Source: Saccoglossus kowalevskii (taxonomy: Eukaryota; Hemichordata; Enteropneusta; Harrimaniidae). Taken from it: a stretch of 36,555 nucleotides of DNA. Under the pieces are notes generated by a model. That model ran no database searches. It was not told where the DNA came from and saw nothing but the letters and a program-made list of their open reading frames with translations. The position numbers and the translations under genes are program-made. The stretch spans positions 798,305 through 834,859 of the forward strand of contig NW_003142304.1 in the NCBI RefSeq assembly GCF_000003605.2, given 5' to 3'. This document shows, piece after piece, positions 16,900-27,748 of the stretch; positions within the stretch are counted from its first letter, which is position 1; each line of letters opens with the position of its first letter.

Positions 16900-17815
16900 T
16901 ACCCAAATATATAATGTGTCACAGTGCAAGGCCTGCTTATTGCAATTGAGAGGGCTACTCACGGAACTCGCACTGGACACGGGGTTATTTCACTGTTAGA
17001 ATGGGGTAGACAAGACAATAGTACTGGAAATAAAATACACATACACCAACATATCGAGTTAAAGCTCCTGGCTTTAATATCTCTCACAATAAAGAAAATA
17101 CAATGAATAAATACACTAAAATATCAGCTGTCGCACTTATTTCTTCTTTGCTGACGCACAGCTGCAATATAAATGATGTAGTTAAAAATATCAACAGCAT
17201 ACTAGTACCTCAATGTATATCGTATTATGTGGTAACTTCCGGGTATGCGTACGACGACGATGTGGAGTCTGGGTAGATTAGCCTTATGCTTCAAGAAAGG
17301 GGTAGTGTATTGCAGTTAACATACTTATGATGATTGAAAGTAGATTCAACTAGTTCTCTTGCACTGTATTCAGCCTGCTTCTTTTGTTGGAGTGCATAGT
17401 GGAACCTTACATCGTGGGCAAAGTCACATCTTATACTTACATAGACAAAGAATTTATTAGGCACACATGAATAACTGTAAAGTATGAAGTACTGAGCTGC
17501 AGGAGATATGATTGTAGAAATGACCCTTCCGAACCATTGAAACACATGTAATATCAATTGCCTATGACACTGGCATTCATGGATAAAGACCATTTTACCA
17601 AGTACACAACGACAGTATCAACAGGACACCAGACTGCAAGGCATTCTGTAAAAAAATACTGATAATACTGCCAAGTGTGTGATGTTGATCTAAGAAGAGA
17701 TGAAATACAATGATGGAGCAGGCAATGTCACAGGACAACATTGACATTCAAGGTAAGAAATATATTGCTAACATATGAGAAGAGTTGAATGGTAAGCACT
17801 CAAGCAGACAGATGA
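16900..17815. other. Stretch without a recognised gene
   Basis: A minus-strand open frame at 17593-17291 (100 codons) contains a hydrophobic middle (VISTIISPAAQYFILYSY) but no motif I recognise and no clear exon boundaries; it could be a chance frame. A possible minus-strand splice pair (acceptor …TATTTCCAG near 17025, donor GTGAGT near 16955) gives only a short peptide and is unsupported. Confidence 0.35.
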
Positions 17816-17816
17816 C

Positions 17817-17972
17817 ATGGGCGGACAGGATTTTTTATGGGGGGGGGGGGTCCAAACTTTAAAATAAAATATAAACGCAAATGATTTGTTATATTATACA
17901 AAAACAAATTGAATCATTTTTTCAACGGGGGGGGGTCCGGACCCCAAAAATCCCCCTAGATCCGCCACTGGA
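17817..17972. mobile_element. Short hAT-like miniature element
   Basis: The right end reads CCCCCTAGATCCGCCACTG, whose reverse complement CAGTGGCGGATCTAGGGGG is a common hAT-type terminus. The left end (GGGCGGACAGGATTTTTTATG followed by a G run) is a degraded relative. Both ends carry long G/C homopolymers next to the terminus and the middle is AT-rich. No clean 8-bp duplication was seen. Confidence 0.45.
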
Positions 17973-18640
17973 TGAAAAAGCAAACGAAATTGGTCTAATT
18001 GGTCTAAATTCACCATTGACTGCTGTGTCAATGATTAAAAAATTGGACGTAGACTGTATTTTCTATCAAGTTTTGATGCTTACACTATAACCGAAAATAC
18101 AAAACAAAATGGCATGAGCAAATACCCAAGTTATGGTTTGTTTACAACAGTTTTTCCATTCTTATCTAAATGGCTACTTGACACAGGCAGAGAGCCTGTA
18201 GTCTCTGTCAATCATTTACTTGGTATTGATGTTTGTAATGTTTATTGCTGAGTAGATAATGGGATATCTAATCATTACGTGCTCATCATGTACTCTCCAT
18301 ACGCCATTGCTGGTCCAGTGCATGCTGTTACCTGGTTGTGATGTCATCATGCAATTTTTTATATTACACAATTCCTTTAATGCAATTTCCTTTTGTTGTT
18401 TGGTTTTCAACAACCTTCAAATAGAGATGTGTGTGATGACGTTGATATTTTTTTTTATATTATGTCTATAAATATCTACTTCTACCTTTAATATATTACA
18501 AATGCATTTTTATTCCACAGTGGACATGTCATGTTTTATTTATCTGCATATAATAACATTTTTAAAAATTTTGACATCATCTTGAAAACTTGCTGTTTTG
18601 CAAGATCCTAGTTTTGGATTTTGTTATATTGTTTAGCTCC
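17973..18640. other. Noncoding stretch
   Basis: Only short frames without motifs are present. Confidence 0.4.
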
Positions 18641-18642
18641 AC

Positions 18643-18660
18643 TGTCGACAAAGTCGACAC
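18643..18660. repeat. Short palindrome at the edge of the minisatellite element
   Basis: TGTCGAC-AAA-GTCGACA forms a hairpin with seven-pair arms. It is followed by CAGCAGAGCTGTTC and a run of GTCCGTC/GTCCGTCAT repeats. A similar AACAGCGGAGCTATC motif stands at the far side of the minisatellite near 19538. Confidence 0.5.
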
Positions 18661-18779
18661 AGCAGAGCTGTTCATATTACTGGTTGTCCGTCGTCCGTCA
18701 TCCGCCGTCGTCCGTCATCGCCAACTTTACAATTTCAACTTCTTCTTCGAAACTGCAAGTCAGAATGTTTTCAAATTTA

Positions 18780-19530
18780 AAAATTAAAATTAATTTAAAA
18801 AGTGATATTTTTGACATCTTGTAAAAAACGGCAAGTCCGATTGCTTTGATATTACATATATAGATACTACATCTGGGGTTCTCTCAGATTTGTTCAATTC
18901 GTGATGATATCTTCAATTCTCCAATTTTGATGAATATTTTTGTCATTTTTGGTAAAAAGTGATATTTTCGTATTCTTGTAAAAAACAGCAAGTCCGATTG
19001 CTTTGATATTACATATATAGATACTACATCTGGAGTTCTCTCAGATTTGTTCATTTCGTGATGATATCTTCAATTCTCCAATTTTGATGAATATTTTTGT
19101 CATTTTTGGTAAAAAGTGATATTTTTGACATCTTGTATAAACGGCAAGTCCGATTGTTTTGATATTACATATATAGATACTACATCTGGGGTTCTCTCAG
19201 ATTTGTTCATTTCGTGATGATATCTTCAATTCTCCAATTTTGATGAATATTTTTGTCATTTTTGGTAAAAAGTGATATTTTTGACATTTTGTAAAAAACG
19301 GCAAGTCCGATTGCTTTGATATTACATATATAGATACTACATGTGGACCTCTCTCAGATCTGTTCATTTCGTGATGATATCTTTAATTCTCTAATTTTGA
19401 TGATTATTTTTGTCATTTTTGATAAAAAAAGATATTCGACTTCTTGTTTAAAACCACAAGGCTGATTGCTTTGATACTATACATATTGTTCATTTTCTAA
19501 TGATATCTTCATTTCCTAATTGAAATGTGC
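18780..19530 (+). repeat. 157-bp minisatellite, four full copies plus degraded fifth
   Basis: The motif GCAAGTCCGATTG recurs at 18831, 18988, 19144 and 19301, with a degraded form at about 19455, so the period is 156-157 bp. The unit contains GATATTACATATATAGATAC, then CTCTCAGATTTGTTCA, TCGTGATGATATCTTCAATT and a TTTTTGTCATTTTTGGTAAA tail. Central copies are almost identical and the last one is clearly diverged. The array is flanked by AGCAGAGCTGTTC / AGCGGAGCTATC motifs, suggesting one composite mobile unit with a central tandem array. Confidence 0.85.
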
Positions 19531-19999
19531 ATTGCTAACAGCGGAGCTATCTCAACCGATAGTCTTCTTGTTTCTATTTTTGTATTTCATTTTATTTTAT
19601 TTTTAATTATTTTATTTTTGATCTATTATTTATTTGTTGATAGTTTTGGTTATTGCTAATACCAAACAAGGGTCTGACTCAATGCCGATAAAATCCCTTT
19701 AAATATTATATAAGCTACAACCAATCAGACAATTAATTTAATTTAATAATCCTTTTAGCCATATTTTCTTCTTGTGGGTTGCACAAAACACTGCCAGACA
19801 TGTACCATCTGAAAATCCGTGTTTTTCCTGATCGTTTTCATCGGTATAATCCGCCATTTTATTTGTGTGTGTTTGTGACCTGACTCTGACCGGTGACATC
19901 ATCAGGAGTGCTATAGAAGGAGGTCTGTGATTCATTGAATAAACTAGTCAGAAGAGGTATCGAATGTCAATCTCGATACGTAGGCGATAGTTAATGCTT

Positions 20000-20275
20000 A
20001 GTTCACACCAACGGTGCTTGAATGGCGCTTGCAAAGCGGCACCAAATCGTAACAAAGCTTGATTAAAGCGCCAGGATCGTAATAGATCGTGGGAAAGCTT
20101 GGAGTAAAGTGGGACATTCGGCAAGAGCGCAAAACAATTTTAAACTGTTTTGGGGCGCTCTGTCTGGAATTGATTAAAGCGCCGAGAGCGTGCTAAAGCT
20201 TAACAAAGTTCAGCAAAGCTTGACTCGAAGCGTAGGAAAGCTTAACAGAGCTTGGTTCAAAGCGGGACCCCAGTC
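20000..20275. repeat. Subterminal AAAGCG/AAAGCTT motif array (left end of Harbinger)
   Basis: About ten copies of AAAGC followed by G or TT occur in 275 bp, spaced irregularly, e.g. GCAAAGCGG, ATTAAAGCGCC, GAAAGCTT and CAAAGCGGG. A matching set lies at 25945-26140 near the right end (TTAAAGCGTC, CAAAGCGTG, CCAAAGCGGC, TTAAAGCGCGG). Such paired subterminal arrays are probable transposase or MADF-protein binding sites. Confidence 0.5.
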
Positions 20276-20349
20276 TTCTTGGTCTATCACCACTTGACAC
20301 GCTTCATTAAGATGTCTCAAGATTTGCTACGATCTGGCATAAAGATCTG

Positions 20350-21770
20350 ACACGGGGTTATATATAGGAGATACTATTTGGTAATTATCCCGCACACTGA
20401 TGGACTGTTGGCTATACACCATTTTCCAAATGAAAGGGCAGTTAAGGATCCTCCCACGAGTGTGTTAGTGCGCCTAGCGGAATTAGTTTTGAACGAGAAT
20501 TGTTTGGTTTACTGGTAAAATTATATACAAAACCGAGGTGTTGCAATGGGTAGTTGTTTTGGTCCGAGCTGTGCGTGTTTATTCATGTCACATCAGGAGG
20601 TATATTGATGATGGCTATAAGTGCCACGTTAAGTAGTCGGGATGAACTATTACAGTTCATCGAGTTTATAAACAACTTTAATCCCGCCATACAATACACA
20701 CATTAGATATCAGAAATAACACTACCATTTCTCGATATTTCTATTTCTATTTCTAGGGTTGATGGTGATCGGATTTCTACTTCAATTTACACGAAACCTA
20801 CTGATTCATATTGATATTTACAGTTTGAATCATCACATTCTACTAGAATGAAGGACTCCATACCTTATTCACAGTTACTCCGTGTACGTCGTACATGATA
20901 CAGATTTCCGTGACCAGGCGGGTAATTTATGTGATTACTTCAATAAACGGGGTTATCCTCGTAATGTCACTTGGAAAGCATTGGCCAAGGTTATGTTAAT
21001 GTCTAGATCAGATTGTATTGGTTCTACGGTTTTCCGTGGCAATGAAGATCGTGTAATTTTGGCACTTACATACCATCCTTCAAATGTCAAGATTAAAAAT
21101 ATTATGTAGAAATATTTTCACATTTTACAGACCAGCGAGGAGACTAGTTCCACGTTTCCACAAATGTCTACTACCGCCTGGCGCCGTGACACTAATTTAA
21201 GGAGGTTATTGGGACATACGACAGGAAAAGGGAGACCCAGAGAAATATAGTTCTGTCCCGTGTAATAGACCCAGATGTAATACTTGTCCTTTTATTACAG
21301 ACTATAATCGTATATTTGGTCCCAAGGGAGATGTTGTGGTCATTAATACTTTCAGTTATATTACCATGAATGTTGTTTATTGCATTTCATGTAATAAATG
21401 CGAGAAACATTATATTGGTTCTACAGTTGGTTGATTATGTGATCCGTTTGCCGAGCATCTACAACAAACAAGACAGAAAAATCGTTTTTATCCAGTTTCA
21501 CTTCATTTTAATTCTAGTGGACATAACATTACAGATATGTCTATTTCTGGTGTATGGGTTGTCAATGGCAACAAAAATCAGCTCACGCGTGTCGAGGAGC
21601 AAACTATATTCCGCCTTGGAACAAAAGAACCTCATAGAATTAACAAACAGTTTAACTCATTTGTTGAGCTTACTACCTTAGGCGCGTTATATGTTCTATT
21701 GTGGAATCATTTAGTGATTCTATTTTATAGTTCTTGCGCGTTTTTACGTTCATATGTTCTACATTGTCAC
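20350..21770 (+). pseudogene. Penelope-like retroelement (RT + GIY-YIG), 5'-truncated
   Basis: Plus-strand frames contain, in order: PHTDGLLAIHHF and RLAELVLNEN (about 20395-20490); NRGVAMGSCFGPSC (about 20535-20575); YIDD at 20601-20612, the reverse-transcriptase active site; a segment with YTKPTDSY and RMKDSIPYSQLLRVR (about 20790-20890); LTYHPSNVKIKN (about 21065-21100); CNRPRCNTCPF (about 21260-21295); and VYCISCNKCEKHYIGS (21374-21423), the GIY-YIG endonuclease core; then IFRLGTKEPHRINKQF. This order and the linked GIY-YIG domain define Penelope-like elements. At least six frameshifts or stops make it inactive, including a stop just after the GIY-YIG core. It is inserted inside the Harbinger element. 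Confidence 0.78.
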
Positions 21771-21779
21771 AAATAGATT

Positions 21780-22199
21780 TAATCATTTATTTAACTTTAT
21801 ACATTTATATGAAACTCCGAATGGGACCAGGTTGACATGACTAAATTTCTGGTATTGTTGTCACCGTGACCGCGATCTTTTTCATCACATGTGAGCTCGA
21901 CCCCAGCAAAATTTCGGGTATCTTCGGAGATCACGTGAGAAGTGAAAGACAAAAAGAGCAAACCGGGTGTACGAGTACCACGCAAAAAGGCGACGCAGTT
22001 TGTGAGAAGTCTTCGAGTTTCATTGTCCGGGAACACCACTTTTACATGGGACAGTCCTTCATGAACACAGTGTTGGATTACAGGGATTGCCAGACGACTA
22101 AACATGTGTGTTATTTGATGGGCAAGTCCCTAATTTATGTCATATCGGGAATGGGCCACGTCATCGTTTTCTGGCGTGGTTGGCTTGAGACATATGACA
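21780..22199. other. Harbinger interior upstream of the MADF gene
   Basis: Both strands have open frames of about 100 codons across 21797-22207 that mirror each other. Neither shows a motif, so they are most likely chance frames in the 5' region of the adjacent transposon gene. Confidence 0.35.
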
Positions 22200-22820
22200 G
22201 ATTATAAAGACTATGAGAAGAGAACAAAGAGAAGCTATAGAGGACAAAGCTGCTGACATGGGCGTTGAGGTGACAGCCCTCGAAACCTTTTGCAAGTCCA
22301 ACCGTACCCAGATGAGCCGCCTCAAGAAGACTGTGGGGAAGTCAGATGAGGGTGCTGACAAGTGGATGTGGGAGAAGATCTACTTCCTCAAAGACCACAT
22401 CAAAACTGTGGAACGGAAAAACGTGGTGAGCATCCGTGGTAGAGGGAGGGGAACGCCAGCAACAGCCACTGCTACTGGGCCAGCAGTACCTTCGCCGCAA
22501 TCATCATCCAGTCAGACTCTGGGTCAGAGTTCCAGTCTACAGAGCCCCCTCTTTCAGAGACTCTCCTCAGAGAGTGTTGAATTGAAGCCAAGTCTGTTGA
22601 ACTTTATGTCTGGCAAGAACGGTGGTCCCTTCACCTTTGCCAGATATATAGATGAGAGTCTGGCACAGCTTTCTGGGAAGATCAAATGGGCCACACAGAT
22701 CAAGCTCATTGCAGTGCTACACGATGGAAAGAAACATGCTGAAGAGCGCTAGGATATGTTCCAGCAGATGCCCATCTTCCCACAGCAGCAGCAAGAACAA
22801 CAGGTCGCCCCAATCTAGCC
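22200..22820 (+). pseudogene. Harbinger-type MADF/BESS DNA-binding protein relic
   Basis: The segment starts in one frame with DYKDYEKRTKR and continues in another with EDKAADMGVEVTALETFCKS, then NRTQMSRLKKTVGKSDEGAD and KWMWEKIYFLKDHI, which is the MADF (SANT/Myb-like) fold of PIF/Harbinger accessory proteins. A Ser/Thr/Gln-rich linker follows, then FTFARYIDESLAQLSGKIKW with a following LIAVLHDG, matching the BESS-like C-terminal motif. A stop at 22750-22752 is followed by a short Gln-rich tail (FPQQQQEQQ) before another stop. The N-terminal third is missing and there is at least one frameshift. In Harbinger elements this protein helps bring the transposase to the nucleus and to the ends. 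Confidence 0.68.
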
Positions 22821-23167
22821 AATCCAGCCATAACCATAACCTGCCAAGCTCCACCAGCAGGCCCCTCAAGAATGGTGCCCCAGAGTCATCAGTGGCAGCC
22901 TCTACCATCACAGTAGTCGACTCAGCAAATGCCAGGTCAACAGCCCAACAGTGTATGGGGCTCCCAAGACTCTCATTACACGAGAAGCCAGAATCCTGCC
23001 CTGTACCCACAACCATCATCACTGCCATCAATGAGCTCCACAAACATCCTGGATCTGAACAATGGATCAACTAGAGTCATGACATCCCTAGCACCTTCAC
23101 TAACAACTACCAGCTCCCAAGTTATACTGCTGCTGCTGACCACAGACTCCCTGAACCTGAGTGACTT

Positions 23168-23560
23168 NNNNNNNNNNNNNNNNNNNNNNNNNNNNNNNNN
23201 NNNNNNNNNNNNNNNNNNNNNNNNNNNNNNNNNNNNNNNNNNNNNNNNNNNNNNNNNNNNNNNNNNNNNNNNNNNNNNNNNNNNNNNNNNNNNNNNNNNN
23301 NNNNNNNNNNNNNNNNNNNNNNNNNNNNNNNNNNNNNNNNNNNNNNNNNNNNNNNNNNNNNNNNNNNNNNNNNNNNNNNNNNNNNNNNNNNNNNNNNNNN
23401 NNNNNNNNNNNNNNNNNNNNNNNNNNNNNNNNNNNNNNNNNNNNNNNNNNNNNNNNNNNNNNNNNNNNNNNNNNNNNNNNNNNNNNNNNNNNNNNNNNNN
23501 NNNNNNNNNNNNNNNNNNNNNNNNNNNNNNNNNNNNNNNNNNNNNNNNNNNNNNNNNNNN
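23168..23560. other. Assembly gap (393 N)
   Basis: Unknown bases. Long open frames running through this gap on both strands are artefacts of translating N and should be ignored. The P2RX7_C-like relic on the minus strand runs into it. Confidence 0.99.
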
Positions 23561-23806
23561 CCCCCCCACGATCGACGCCCCTGGAAGTATGCAATCTTTA
23601 GTTCGTAGGGTGGTGGTGGAAACATTTTCGTCCATGTATTCACGGGGCTGTACTGGCAAATCATGGGACAAGTGTCACAGGAACACCAAGCAGATTGTTC
23701 ACAGATTTCCGTGTAATTTGAAATACAACTATCATCCGAACAAGGGGCATCGTCGACGATATACTGTCATCACTCACACTGGACTGATCTGAATCTTCAC
23801 AGTATA

Positions 23807-24967
23807 CCGTACTTCCCTGATCATAAGCCCGGAGGCATGAACACGCAAGGGAAAAGTAAGGGATGAGCTTGTACTCGAGGACCAACTCAGAAAAAAATAT
23901 TTTGTTTTGGGGTTAAACACTGTAACCATCTTACAAACAACGAAAAATTATCCAAAAAAAATTATTCGTTCACCACGCCGGGCTCGGGAAAATGAATACT
24001 TATTTTTGAAAAAAATGCGTCATTGATTTGAACGACACAATGAAGAAACAAACATGTTCATAAAAAACACACACATTTTATTACAATACGAATTTACATA
24101 CCGTCTGAATTTACGATGAAATAATGGGTAGGGTCTGTATGAGGAAACAGTGGACGAAGGCATTTATCATTATCTTCGTTTTGGTATGTTTTCGATCGTA
24201 CACAAATTCTCGACGCAAAGCAATTTTCCACTATGAGGTTTTTAAGCACGATTTGACCTGGAACAACTTCCTTTGACATAACAGGTCATGTCTTTCATTA
24301 ACCAATCAAAATGATGTGTCGTAATGATGAAATTTTCCGATTTTCCGCGATGTTAAAATGCGATCTGTAGCACTGAAAAAACAATGATTTTTTCCCTAAA
24401 AAATGGCGATTCGCAATTTCCGAAATATAAACGACGGTTAATAGTAACCCACTATTAACCGTCGTTAAACTGAGTGTGGAGGAAGAATTTAAACACCTTT
24501 CACGGTCGTCAACATGTCACATCGTTCAAACCCTAGGCATTTCATGATAGTCTCAAAGTAAACCATGCCCAATAACCAGGTACACGACTTAACGATCACA
24601 TTTTTGGCTTTTCGAAAGCTACTACTCAAAGAAATATGGATTACTCCAGAATTGCAACATCGAGGTTCATCCTGAGAAAATGACAGAATAGAAAGGATGC
24701 GAACCACGTTGTGTACGTTCGCCATGCACTCTGCAATTAATGCGAGTTTTCTAATAAAACTAAAAGCATGAACCAAACCACCAAGCCAATCACGATTATT
24801 ATGAAATGAAACACACCTTTTACACGCATATTTTAAAGAATATCGTCGACGCCCAGTAAAAACACTCTGGGCTTATAATCTTGAATGTTCTCAACTCGAT
24901 AAATACCAAGTAAAAATATAGTGATGGGCTTCATACTCGGGAGGGGCTTACGATCGGGGAAGTACGG
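23807..24967. mobile_element. Miniature DNA transposon with TA target duplication
   Basis: The left end CCGTACTTCCCTGATCATAA and the reverse complement of the right end CCGTACTTCCCCGATCGTAA match at 18 of 20 positions and continue with AAGCCC. TA stands directly outside both ends (23805-23806, 24968-24969), as in Tc1/mariner-like elements. The interior has no transposase motif; short minus-strand frames (24094-24279, 24489-24776) are unrecognised. Removing the element reconnects the two parts of the P2RX7_C-like relic, which supports the boundaries. Confidence 0.65.
24430..24466. repeat. Perfect hairpin, 16-bp arms, 5-nt loop
   Basis: Arms 24430-24445 and 24451-24466 are exact reverse complements (AACGACGGTTAATAGT) around the loop AACCC. 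It lies close to the centre of the 23807-24967 element. Such a perfect palindrome in an otherwise diverged element suggests recent origin or constraint. Confidence 0.9.
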
Positions 24968-25037
24968 TACTTTAACTCAATTGGGCTTTCACTCTCAGAA
25001 TACGGTGGTTCAAACGCATAAGGCTCTAACCCAAGCT

Positions 25038-25502
25038 CTAAAAAGCACATTGTGCATATAAAAGTTGAGTTTATACTAGTAGTACACAATGCTTGGCAGC
25101 ATGAACGGCTATGTACAATGGCGTATACAAATGCGATCAGATACTAAAACGTCATAGCTTTGAAAAGTACCCGGATGTTAAATATGTTCGTTCGTTATTT
25201 ATTCCCCTCCATGAATAGCCTCCATGGTGTTTAATTGCAAGCATTCAATTGTCTGTCCAAACTACAGTTATAATTAAAACAAAATTAAACCACTGCAATA
25301 TTATTTCGAATACAGTTTAGAATATACACAACTATAAATTAAGCCCGCATTTAGGTTCGCTTTAACTTGATACATATAATAATAACAACAACAATAACAT
25401 GAATAATAATCATAGCATATTCCAAAGTACACATAATAACATAATAATTTCAAATATTACAAATTAATGTTCATAATGTTCATAACACACTAGTCTTCAC
25501 CC
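25038..25502. other. AT-rich Harbinger interior
   Basis: Contains an ATA/ACA-rich low-complexity run around 25375-25450. No coding segment is recognised. Confidence 0.5.
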
Positions 25503-25935
25503 TCATTCTTCATCATCAGCCTCAGACCCATTCCTCTTATCTTCTGCAGCAGGAAGTACAACACCAGCCATTCTTTGCTGCCAGTCAACAGCACCCACTG
25601 GAGAGACAAAGTATTCTCTAAGATGTTTTCTGGTGTCTGGCATCCGCAGTGGCGAGATTCCCCCTGTGGCTGTGGAACATCTTCCCAGTGAGGTCCATGT
25701 CTCCAGGTCCTAGGTATGAAGTTGTGCTCTTCATCCTCTTGGTCTACCTCATTGGCTACCATCACCACCCTCTGCCTCAGCAGGTTGTTCAGCACCACAG
25801 TAGTCTCCACCAACTTTTAGACGTTTTCTATTTTCTGTTCCAGTGTTCTCAGCAGGAACCTGTTGACCAGGATGCCAAATGCTTTGTCCACCACTCTTCG
25901 ATTCTCTGCTCATTTGTCACCTCTTTTCTACTGTA
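25503..25935 (-). pseudogene. C-terminal end of a Harbinger DDE transposase
   Basis: The minus strand reads ENRRVVDKAFGILVNRF near 25910-25860. This corresponds to the 'RR.VE.AFG.L..RF' block that holds the last catalytic acid of DDE_4 transposases, here with Asp in place of the usual Glu. After one stop it continues with VETTVVLNNLLRQR and DQEDEEHNFIPRTWR. After a frameshift near 25650 it ends with KHLREYFVSPVGAVDWQ and a short acidic tail to TGA at 25505-25503. The N-terminal two thirds, with the first two catalytic Asp residues, is absent. It is inactive and belongs with the MADF gene and the 19995-26156 termini. Confidence 0.68.
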
Positions 25936-26159
25936 TGTCTTCATTTAAAGCGTCATGATCGCATCAACGCGTAATAACGCTTATCAAAGCGTGATTTCAA
26001 GAATAACAACTGTAACAAGTCGGGAAATAATTCGTCCCCCAAAGCGGCAACCAATTCGTATCAGAGCTTATCAGAGCGTAGCATAACTTTGGAGATCGTG
26101 ACGGCGCTTTGCTCGTAGATTTAAAGCGCGGTATCCGCGTTAGTGTGAATGGTGTTTAA

Positions 26160-27748
26160 AAACATACCGAATCACAAGTGCAGAACAAAAAACATACAAA
26201 ATAATTTTAAAAAATAGTAAAAGTAAAATTAATATATAAAATAAAGTACACGTCATACAATACATCATATTTTAATCAGATTGTGCTATCAGTAGTCTAA
26301 TTTAATCCGAAGTTTTTGTAATCTATGCAAGCTTAAAAACAATTTGATGTTCTACTGGTGAGATTAATCGTTGTAAATTGAGGTTACTTTAGTTGTAATT
26401 TGAAATAATTTTATTCAAGTTTTATATTTTCATGCATATCGCCTATAAGATGCACAATTCAATATTTCCCAATGGCGTTTCTACATAATTCGAATATACT
26501 TACTAGAATTCTAGAAGTTAGCTGTGAGTTCATATCTTCTCTTTTGTCGGTCTTTGTGATGGTATTTTAGTCATTTCTGGTAAATTGTTGTTTTTAGATA
26601 TTAGGATTTTTATCATCAAAGAAGGGCTATGGTGTCTCCAATATACTTTCTTAATACAAACATGCAACGCCAAACAGTATCTCATATAAAAGCCAACAAA
26701 AATATGAGAGGTAGATTTATTGTATGGAAGGTCATCTAAAATACTGACATATCATATACGACCACAAGCTTGAATAAATGGAACGCCAGCCTTACAGATT
26801 CAGTTTACTAATGGCTCTTTAAATAATTTAAACTAAATGTGGTAGGCATGAAACCTCCAAATGAATATAATACATTGTGAGCTATCTCAAAATGTTATTT
26901 TATTGAAACGCACTTGGGATCTTGGCAGTTGTGGATGCCTACTCCCAATTTATTGGAAGTGTAAAATAAAATACAGTGTGCCACAGTTTGAAGCTAACAT
27001 CGCTGAAATGTGTGATAATCCAGTGATGAGCTAATCACGACGGTCAAACTTGTCTAAAATGGCAGAATCCCTGGTATTGTAACATTAGCTTGTCTTGGTT
27101 CTGATATACACGAGGTATTGTTTGTTAACATCGCTGTTTACCACTGGCGTCTTACCACTGTTCACTCGCCGAGCAGTTACAGCCCTCCTACGGTAAAAGG
27201 GACAACAAGTTACTGAAAAACTGGCTACCATTTAATATTTTTTGCACATTTTTACCAAAGCAATATCACTGCGCCCACCAGCATCAAAATAGTTCTATGA
27301 CGTTTTTAAAAACCACTTTCATATGATATGTATGGTGGGTCAGCAACTATGAGGGTTTTGGGTACAAATCTGTGCCATTGTGTACAAACAATTGTGATTT
27401 TATTTTTCATGTGTTCGAATGCGAATTTAGTTCTGTTCATTGTTGTGTGGTCAAAATGGTTTCACGTTGTGCCTGATGACGTACAATAATGACTGTATTT
27501 CAAATAATTTAGATTTTATTTCAGGAAATGTTGTCTGTTTATTATTTTTAATAACGGACCAAAGAGTGATGACTGATGGTTAATTAGAATAACTTGAATT
27601 TCTGTCTCAACAGAGTGACTAATGTTTTGAAATCTGATCTTTTGCAATATACAGTATAGAACGCATTGAACGACTTTATTCTTATCTATCATATATGTAA
27701 CCTTATTATTATCAGGGGGAAATTCTTCTCTCTGGTGTTCTCCACACT
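26160..27748. other. Noncoding AT-rich stretch
   Basis: I see no open frame with motifs, no repeat structure and no clear promoter between the Harbinger right end and the inverted LTR-like copy. Confidence 0.45.

Larger units (their letters stand above)
23573..25037 (-). pseudogene. P2RX7_C-like domain gene piece, split by a miniature transposon
   Basis: After a plausible acceptor (GTGCTTTTTAG|) the minus strand from 25037 reads LGLEPYAFEPPYSESESP then IELK, up to 24968. That resembles the 'PY.FEP' opening of the cysteine-rich domain known from the P2X7 receptor C-terminus (P2RX7_C), which invertebrates also carry in many stand-alone proteins. The reading resumes at 23806 with YCEDSDQSSVSDD and, after a one-base shift, DAPCSDDSCISNY followed by SAWCSCDTCPM, reminiscent of its WC.CG.C..M motif. 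The 1161-bp insert between them is the TA-flanked element. The rest lies in the gap. The assignment is tentative; the domain is incomplete and the gene frameshifted. Confidence 0.4.
19995..26156. mobile_element. PIF/Harbinger DNA transposon, nested and deleted
   Basis: The left end TGCTTAGTTCACACCAACG and the reverse complement of the right end, AACACCATTCACACTAACG, form 19-bp imperfect terminal inverted repeats sharing TTCACAC(C/T)AACG. They are flanked on both sides by TAA (19992-19994 and 26157-26159), the 3-bp target duplication typical of this superfamily. Two genes in opposite orientation are expected and found as relics: a MADF/BESS protein (22200-22820, plus) and the end of a DDE transposase (25935-25503, minus). 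A Penelope-like element, a TA-flanked miniature element and a P2RX7_C-like gene piece lie inside, as does the assembly gap. Confidence 0.68.

Noticed and set aside
18780-19530. CRISPR-like array
   Set aside because: The repeats are directly contiguous 157-bp units without spacers, in a eukaryotic context; it is a minisatellite.
21797-22207. Overlapping 100-codon frames on both strands as genes
   Set aside because: No motifs, opposite strands mirror each other, and they lie within a decayed transposon.
22929-23792. Long open frames on both strands across 22929-23792
   Set aside because: They run through 393 unknown bases translated as X; their known parts show no single consistent protein.
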